Shown: positions 25,991 through 30,752 of the stretch, in pieces
Layout of the letters: each line of letters starts with the position of its first letter
Numbering within the stretch: the stretch's first letter is position 1
NCBI GenBank assembly: GCA_964447335.1
Contig: CAYUSA010000034.1
Coordinates: 1-30,752 of the forward strand
DNA length: 30,752 nucleotides
Source: HRBIN12 sp964447335
GTDB lineage: Bacteria; Actinomycetota; UBA4738; HRBIN12
Direction of reading: 5' to 3'
Notes under the pieces: model-generated
Database searches by the model: none
Seen by the model: the letters and a program-made list of their open reading frames with translations, nothing else
What the model was told of the DNA's origin: nothing
Program-made: the position numbers and the translations under genes

Positions 25991-28317
25991 GTCATCGCGG
26001 GCGCCGGCTCCTTCGGCGCCTCGAGCGGGAGCCGCACCCGGAAGGACGCGCCGCCGCCCTCGCGATCCTGTACCCACGCGCGCCCGCCGTGCAGCTCGGC
26101 GAACCGCGCGACGAGCGTGAGCCCGACGCCGACGCCGGGGGAGTACTCGGGGGCGTCGGGTCCCTGCTGGAAGGGCTCGAAGATGTGCTCCCGGTGCTCC
26201 GCGGCGACGCCCGGCCCCTCGTCCTCGACGGCGATCACGACCTCGGAGCCGTTGGGGATCACGCGCACCCAGATGCGGCTTTCGGCGGGGGTGTGCCGAG
26301 CCGCGTTGGCGAGCAGGTTCTCCACGATGCGCTCGACCTTCGCGGCATCGACCTCGGCCCAGACCGTCTGGGTCTGCACGAGCACCTGTCGTCCGGCGAC
26401 GAGATCGGACTCGGACACGAGATGCTCGACGAGCGAGCCGACCTCGGTGGCGATCAGGCTCGGCTCGACGATCCCGCGTGAGAGCCGGTCGAGGTCGAGC
26501 AGGTCGTTCACCATCCGGTCGAGCTTGCGTGCGTTCGCCGCGATGCGCGCGGCCATCTCCTTGGCGTCGGCGGGGTCGAGCTCGAGGTCCTCGCGCTCGA
26601 GCGTGACGGCCAGGCCGAGGATGGCGGCGAGCGGGGTCCGCAGGTCGTGCGAGACCGCCTGCAGGAACGTGTTCTTCATGCGGTCGATCTCGCGGAGCTG
26701 GGCCGACTCCTCGCGCTCGACCTCGAGCTCGACCTCGAGGTCGGCGGCGCGCTTGCGCTCGCTGATGTCCATCCATACGCCCTGCCAGTAGAGCGGCCGG
26801 CCCTGCTCGTCGCGGATGAGCACGGACTGGTCGTAGACCCACACGACGCGACCGTCCTTCGCGCACATCCGGTACTCGATGCCGTAGAGGCCCTGCACCC
26901 GGTCGGCCTCGGCCGCGTAGGCGAGGACGCGCTCGCGGTCCTCGGGATGGATGAGCGCGGGCCAAAGCGGCGGGTCGGCCGTGAGCTCCTCCGGCGTGTA
27001 CCCGAGCAGCGCCTCGACCTGCGGGCTGATGTACGTCGTGACGCTCGAGGGCGCCGGCGCGTCGATGTAGGTCACGACCGGCGTCTGCTCGACGAGGGCC
27101 CGGTAGCGCTCCTGCGCGTCGCGGAGCTGCTCCTCGATCCGGATGCGGTCGGTGATGTCGAGCATCACCCTCTGCCAGTACGACGGCTTGCCCTCCTCGT
27201 CGCGCACGACGATCGACTGGTCGCGGATCCACACCGCGCGACCGTCGTCGGCCATCATCCGGTACTCCGCGACGAAGGGCTCGAGGAAGCGATCCGCGTG
27301 CTCGTTCAGCGCCCGGACGCGCTCGCGATCGTCGGGATGGATCTGCGCGAGCCAGCCCTCGGTGGAGCCGAGCCACGACTCGGGGTTCGCGCCGAGGATC
27401 GCGCGGGCCTGCGGGCTCACGTAGACGATGCCGGCGCCGCCCTCGCCGATCGACTCGGTGTAGACGATGGCAGGCATGTTCTCGACGAGGGTTCGGTACC
27501 GCGTCTCCGAGGCCTCGGCCCGCTCATCGGCCAGGCGCTGGTCGGTGGTGTCGAACATCACGCCCTGCCAGAAGCGCGGCGTGCCGTCGGCATCGCGCAC
27601 GAGCGCCGCCTCGTCGTGGATCCACACCACCCGCCCGTCCTTCGCGAACATCCGGTAGTCGGCGCGGTAGGGAGCGCCGGTGCGCTCGACCTCGCGGTAC
27701 GCGCCGCGCAGCGCCGGAACGTCGTCGGGGTGCACGCGCGAGACCCAGAGCATCGGGTCGGCGAGCCACTCGGCCGCGCGGAAGCCGAGGATGTGCTCGA
27801 CCTGCGGTGAGACGTACAGCACCCGCCCGGGTCCTTCCGCCTCCATCGCATCCTCGAGGTAGACCATGCCGGGAAGCTGCTCGACGAGGTTGCGGTACCG
27901 CTGCTCGACCTCGGCGCGGCGCTCCTCGGCGAGCTTGTGTTGGGTGATGTCCACCATCAGCCCGCGCACGACCACCGGGTGACCCTCCATGTCCGTGACG
28001 GTGTGGCCGATGTCGCGGAGCCACACCACGGAGCCGTCGCGATGCAGGAACCGGTACTCGGTGTCGTGCGGGGTCGCGTCGGTCACGCCGGCCATGAACC
28101 CCTTCACGGCGTGCTCGCGATCGTCGGGGTGGACGTGGTCGGCCCAGAAGCTCGGCTCCTCGATCCAGACCTTCGGCGGGTAGCCGAGCAGGTCCCACGC
28201 GCGCTGGCTGACGAACGTGAAGCGCCCGGAGGAGGCATCGGCCTCCCAGACCACCGCGTCGAGGTCCGCGACCAGCGAGCGCAGGCGGCGGAGCTCGGCT
28301 CCGGGGGTCGAGGTCAT
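25987..28317 (-). CDS. Soluble histidine kinase with four tandem PAS domains
   Basis: 776 residues without membrane helices. Four PAS/PAC units follow each other (about 10-130, 140-262, 273-392, 404-522). Units 2-4 share Tyr-Arg-Met...Asp-Gly-Arg and Ser-Pro-Gln segments, so they arose by duplication. A coiled linker (520-545) leads to the HisKA domain with phospho-acceptor His557 (Val-Ser-His-Asp-Leu-Arg). The HATPase domain has the N box with Asn667 and Asn671, Asp699 in DEGPG and a Gly-Val-Gly-Val-Gly-Leu G2 box. PAS domains sense small ligands, redox or light; no Cys or other residue clearly marks a cofactor. No response regulator is in the window, so it is an orphan here. It lies 45 bases behind the ggt-like gene and shares the CTAG at 25987-25990 with the ATPase stop. 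Confidence 0.92.
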   Translation of the reverse strand: MTSTPGAELRRLRSLVADLDAVVWEADASSGRFTFVSQRAWDLLGYPPKVWIEEPSFWADHVHPDDREHAVKGFMAGVTDATPHDTEYRFLHRDGSVVWLRDIGHTVTDMEGHPVVVRGLMVDITQHKLAEERRAEVEQRYRNLVEQLPGMVYLEDAMEAEGPGRVLYVSPQVEHILGFRAAEWLADPMLWVSRVHPDDVPALRGAYREVERTGAPYRADYRMFAKDGRVVWIHDEAALVRDADGTPRFWQGVMFDTTDQRLADERAEASETRYRTLVENMPAIVYTESIGEGGAGIVYVSPQARAILGANPESWLGSTEGWLAQIHPDDRERVRALNEHADRFLEPFVAEYRMMADDGRAVWIRDQSIVVRDEEGKPSYWQRVMLDITDRIRIEEQLRDAQERYRALVEQTPVVTYIDAPAPSSVTTYISPQVEALLGYTPEELTADPPLWPALIHPEDRERVLAYAAEADRVQGLYGIEYRMCAKDGRVVWVYDQSVLIRDEQGRPLYWQGVWMDISERKRAADLEVELEVEREESAQLREIDRMKNTFLQAVSHDLRTPLAAILGLAVTLEREDLELDPADAKEMAARIAANARKLDRMVNDLLDLDRLSRGIVEPSLIATEVGSLVEHLVSESDLVAGRQVLVQTQTVWAEVDAAKVERIVENLLANAARHTPAESRIWVRVIPNGSEVVIAVEDEGPGVAAEHREHIFEPFQQGPDAPEYSPGVGVGLTLVARFAELHGGRAWVQDREGGGASFRVRLPLEAPKEPAPAMT

Positions 28318-28362
28318 GCTTCGCTGCGCCGGGGGGACGGCATCATCCGAAGATGCTAGTCG

Positions 28363-29955
28363 CTATCCGACGGCGACCCCGCCATCCGCGCGGGGATCGG
28401 TACCTGCCTCGAAGGTACCGTCGGGGCCAACCGTGATGAGATGGGCGTGCCCGACGCTCTCGTCCAGCGGCTCGAGCAGGTCCACGCGGAAGCCGGCGTC
28501 CTCGAGCACGCCTCGCACGCGTTCGGCCGCGCCGGGCTCGGCGACGACGAAGGGGTCCGGGCCGACGGGATCCATCGCGCCGGCGAGCCACCGCGGCTCG
28601 GCGACGGCTTGCGCGGCGGACCGCCCGAGCGCGAACGCCCGAACGAGCGACATCATGTTGATCTGGGGGTGAGCCGACCCACCCATCGTCGCGGAGATCG
28701 CGGCCAGCCGCCCTTGCCGATGCGCCATCACGGGCATGAGCGTGTGGGCGGGAAGCTTGCGCGGTGCGAGCGCGTTCGGGTGCCCAGGGTCCAGGACGAA
28801 GCCGCTGCCGCGTCCCTGAGCCACGATGCCGGTGGAGGGCTCGAGGATGCCGGCGCCGAACCCCGGACCGAGGCTCTGGATCAGGCACACCGCGAAACCG
28901 TCGGCGTCGGCGGTCGCGAGACCGACGGTGCCGCCCTGCGGGGTGGGTGGGGCCTCGACGGGAACGGGCCGGCCGGTGCGGACCTCGTCGCAGAGGGCGG
29001 CCAGGTGGCCGTCGTCGAGGAGCGTGTGCGGATGCACGAGCATGTGCGCGGGGTCGGCCAGGTGACGGTCTCGGTCGAGCGATGCCGCGCGGAACAGCAG
29101 CGCGAGCGTGCCGGCGTCAGGCCCGAGCGGATCCGGATCGATGCCCAGGCGCTCGATGCCGGCGAGGATCTCGAGCAGCACGAAGCCCTGCGACGTCGGC
29201 GGGGCGACACGGACGTCGAGATCCCGGTACCGCCCGACGAACGGCGGCAGGATCGTTGCCTCGTGCCCCTCCAGGTCCTCCGGCTCGATCGGCACCCCGG
29301 CCTCGCGCAGACCGAGCGCGAACCGCCGGCCGACCTCGCCACCGTAGAGCGCGGCGGGGCCCTCGGTGGCCACCATGGCGAGGGTCGTCGCCAGGGCCGG
29401 CTGGTGGAGCATGGCGCCCTCGGCGAGCGGTATCCCGTCCGGGAAGAAGACCCCGGCGAGGCCGGGATCGGCCGGGAACCCCTGGCCGACGCCCCACGCG
29501 AGCGTGTCCGCCAGCGAGTGTGCGACCGGCACGCCGTCGCGTGCGTGCGCGAGCGCGGTCGCGAACAGGTCGGCCCAGGAGAGAGCCGCTCCTCGACGGA
29601 AGAGGGCCCACCAGCCCCCGACGGCGCCCGGGACGGTCGCGGTGAACGGTCCGCGCTCGGGCATCGCCGAGCCGTGGGCCGCGCGGACGGCGTCCGGGTC
29701 GATCCCTCGGAACGAGACGCCGGTGGAGTTCACCGCGACGACGTCGCCCTCGGGCCGCTGGACCAGGGCGAACAGGTCGCCGCCCACTCCGCACATGTGC
29801 GGGTACACGACGGCGAGGGTGGTCGCCGCGGCGAGCGCGGCGTCGATGGCGTTCCCGCCGGTCTCGAACGCCGCACGTCCGGCCGCGGTCGCCGCCGTGT
29901 GTGGCGTCGCGATCGCGTAGCGCGAGCCGCGTCCGGCGAGCTGACGCTCGGTCAT
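28363..29955 (-). CDS. Gamma-glutamyltransferase-like N-terminal nucleophile hydrolase
   Basis: 530 residues, the usual size. The family self-cleaves before a Thr nucleophile and hydrolyses or transfers gamma-glutamyl groups, for example from glutathione. The large-subunit start (Asn-Ala-Ile-Asp-Ala-Ala-Leu-Ala, Cys-Gly-Val-Gly-Gly-Asp) is typical. Thr343 in Gly-Gly-Thr-Val-Gly aligns with the nucleophile, but the usual Thr-Thr-His is Thr-Val-Gly. Late motifs (Met-Gly-Gly-Ser-Ala, then Glu-Pro-Arg-Trp) are also present. No signal peptide is visible, unlike many exported GGTs. The ATG has GGAGGT 7 bases upstream and forms ATGA with the stop of an upstream coding-like stretch. Substrate may differ from glutathione. 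It lies in series with the kinase downstream. Confidence 0.85.
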   Translation of the reverse strand: MTERQLAGRGSRYAIATPHTAATAAGRAAFETGGNAIDAALAAATTLAVVYPHMCGVGGDLFALVQRPEGDVVAVNSTGVSFRGIDPDAVRAAHGSAMPERGPFTATVPGAVGGWWALFRRGAALSWADLFATALAHARDGVPVAHSLADTLAWGVGQGFPADPGLAGVFFPDGIPLAEGAMLHQPALATTLAMVATEGPAALYGGEVGRRFALGLREAGVPIEPEDLEGHEATILPPFVGRYRDLDVRVAPPTSQGFVLLEILAGIERLGIDPDPLGPDAGTLALLFRAASLDRDRHLADPAHMLVHPHTLLDDGHLAALCDEVRTGRPVPVEAPPTPQGGTVGLATADADGFAVCLIQSLGPGFGAGILEPSTGIVAQGRGSGFVLDPGHPNALAPRKLPAHTLMPVMAHRQGRLAAISATMGGSAHPQINMMSLVRAFALGRSAAQAVAEPRWLAGAMDPVGPDPFVVAEPGAAERVRGVLEDAGFRVDLLEPLDESVGHAHLITVGPDGTFEAGTDPRADGGVAVG

Positions 29956-30093
29956 CCGGCGACCTCCCGCGCGAGGCGCGGCTGGCAGGGACCGGCGAAC
30001 AGGGTGTCGCTCTCGTACACGTTGACCACCCCGCAGGCTACCCGCTGGCCGAGCAGCGCGACGGCGATCGCGGTCTCGGGAAAGGCCGCCTCC
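29952..30093 (-). other. Coding-like stretch without a usual start, ending in ATGA at ggt
   Basis: Between the helicase stop and the ggt-like start, one minus-strand frame stays open and has GC-rich third positions and a protein-like composition, with two Cys residues. Its stop TGA (29954-29952) overlaps the ATG of the ggt-like gene. The only in-frame starts are GTG at 30029 and 30020, giving 25 or 22 residues; no ATG, GTG or TTG precedes them back into the helicase gene. AGGAGG at about 30086-30091 looks like a ribosome site with no start behind it. It may be a short coupled leader peptide or the remains of a gene whose 5' part was lost. Confidence 0.35.
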
Positions 30094-30752
30094 TCAGCCT
30101 CGGAGCGTGAGGCCGCGGTAGCCCTCGGCGAAGCCTGCCGCGCGCAGGCGCTCGGCGTGGGGGCCCTCGAGCGCCGCGACGCCGTCGATCCGCTGGAGCT
30201 CGATCCTGCGCAGGCGCCCGTCCTTGGCCAGCGCGGCGAGGGCGTCCGGCCAGTCGGCGGACTCGGCGGCCGGAAACGTGGTCAACGTCTTCGCACCCCG
30301 TTCGAGGAACACCGCGGGCTCGCCGTCCGCGAGCACGACGTACGCGCCGGCCGCGCGCGAGGGTCGTCCGGTGTTCGGCGGCCATGCGAGCGCTGCCCCG
30401 TACGCCTGCGCAGGATCGGCGGCCGCGAGCGCGAGCGGCTCCGCGTGCGAGACGGCCTCGCGCAGGTCGCGGAGCCGGTCAACCGCGCCGGGGAGCGCGA
30501 ACTGCGCGGCCCCGAGCCCGTCGACGAAGTACCCGCGACGGACCTTGCCCGACTCCTCGAGCGCGCGGAGCACGGCGTAGACGCCGGCGAAGCCGCCGGG
30601 GACGCCCTCGGCGAGCACCGCCTCGCGCGTGAGCACGCCGTGCCGGTCGAGGAGCTGCATCGCGCGGGCATGCGCCACCTCGGTGGCCGAGACCGCGGGG
30701 TCGAGCAGCGGGGCGTCGCGCAGCAACGCGAGCCGCGTGCCCATCTCCCGCA
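30094..30752 (-). CDS. lhr: Lhr-type ATP-dependent helicase, C-terminal part (5'-truncated)
   Basis: The frame runs off the right edge; about 219 codons are visible, ending at the stop at 30094. The sequence fits the C-terminal domain of large Lhr helicases, with Leu-Leu-Asp-Arg-His-Gly-Val-Leu-Thr-Arg-Glu, Gly-Gly-Phe-Ala-Gly-Val-Tyr and Leu-Arg-Ala-Leu-Glu-Glu-Ser-Gly-Lys-Val-Arg-Arg-Gly, then Ala-Ala-Asp-Pro-Ala-Gln-Ala-Tyr-Gly, and a normal Gly-Tyr-Arg-Gly-Leu-Thr-Leu end. Lhr is a 3'-to-5' DNA/RNA helicase of DNA repair, often DNA-damage induced in actinobacteria. The helicase motifs themselves lie outside the window. Confidence 0.85.
   Translation of the reverse strand, partial: REMGTRLALLRDAPLLDPAVSATEVAHARAMQLLDRHGVLTREAVLAEGVPGGFAGVYAVLRALEESGKVRRGYFVDGLGAAQFALPGAVDRLRDLREAVSHAEPLALAAADPAQAYGAALAWPPNTGRPSRAAGAYVVLADGEPAVFLERGAKTLTTFPAAESADWPDALAALAKDGRLRRIELQRIDGVAALEGPHAERLRAAGFAEGYRGLTLRG

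Overview
The window is high-GC DNA (by eye around 70%) with dense genes, frequent GTG and TTG starts, TANNNT -10 boxes often only 6-8 nt before the start codon (leaderless mRNAs), a Gram-positive type SOS box and tRNA genes without an encoded CCA end. Together these point to an actinobacterium, probably a deep or environmental lineage rather than a model genus. No ribosomal RNA, transposase, integrase, prophage or CRISPR array is visible.

Layout. (1) 1-3351: a truncated secreted zinc metallopeptidase, a one-pass membrane protein with a coiled coil and an FxLYD-like outer domain, and a coiled-coil M23 cell-wall peptidase. (2) 3400-6022: a tightly overlapped ABC importer operon (ATPase, permease, lipoprotein binding protein) of the NMT1/SsuA/ThiY type, closed by a strong hairpin. 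(3) 6194-6818, minus strand: a VapBC toxin-antitoxin pair. (4) 6937-9636: pyruvate phosphate dikinase. (5) 9795-11892: four small exported proteins in a row, led by an M15 peptidase with a near-consensus SOS box over its promoter. (6) 11940-16833: a DUF218 membrane protein and the housekeeping series dgt, dnaG and primary sigma factor. (7) 16838-19629: a small membrane protein, tRNA-Asn, an orphan MttB-family methyltransferase without pyrrolysine, an acidic coiled-coil protein and a CAT-anticodon tRNA. (8) 19683-22301, minus strand: a three-gene exported-protein cluster with SipW-type maturation-site motifs, two tandem paralogous domains and a sigma28-like promoter. (9) 22351-25990: a MOSC protein divergent from a nitrobindin-like protein and a P1B-type ATPase fused to a hemerythrin domain. 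(10) 25987-30752, minus strand: a four-PAS soluble histidine kinase, a gamma-glutamyltransferase-like protein, a short coding-like stretch without a start codon, and the C-terminal part of an Lhr-type helicase cut by the window edge.

The strongest candidates for something undescribed are the sigma28-promoter exported cluster (19683-22301), the SOS-box-controlled run of exported proteins (9795-11892), and the nitrobindin/P-type ATPase-hemerythrin pair (23182-25990). No gap without a gene exceeds 300 bases; the longest (9637-9859 and 18767-18966) hold the promoters described below.
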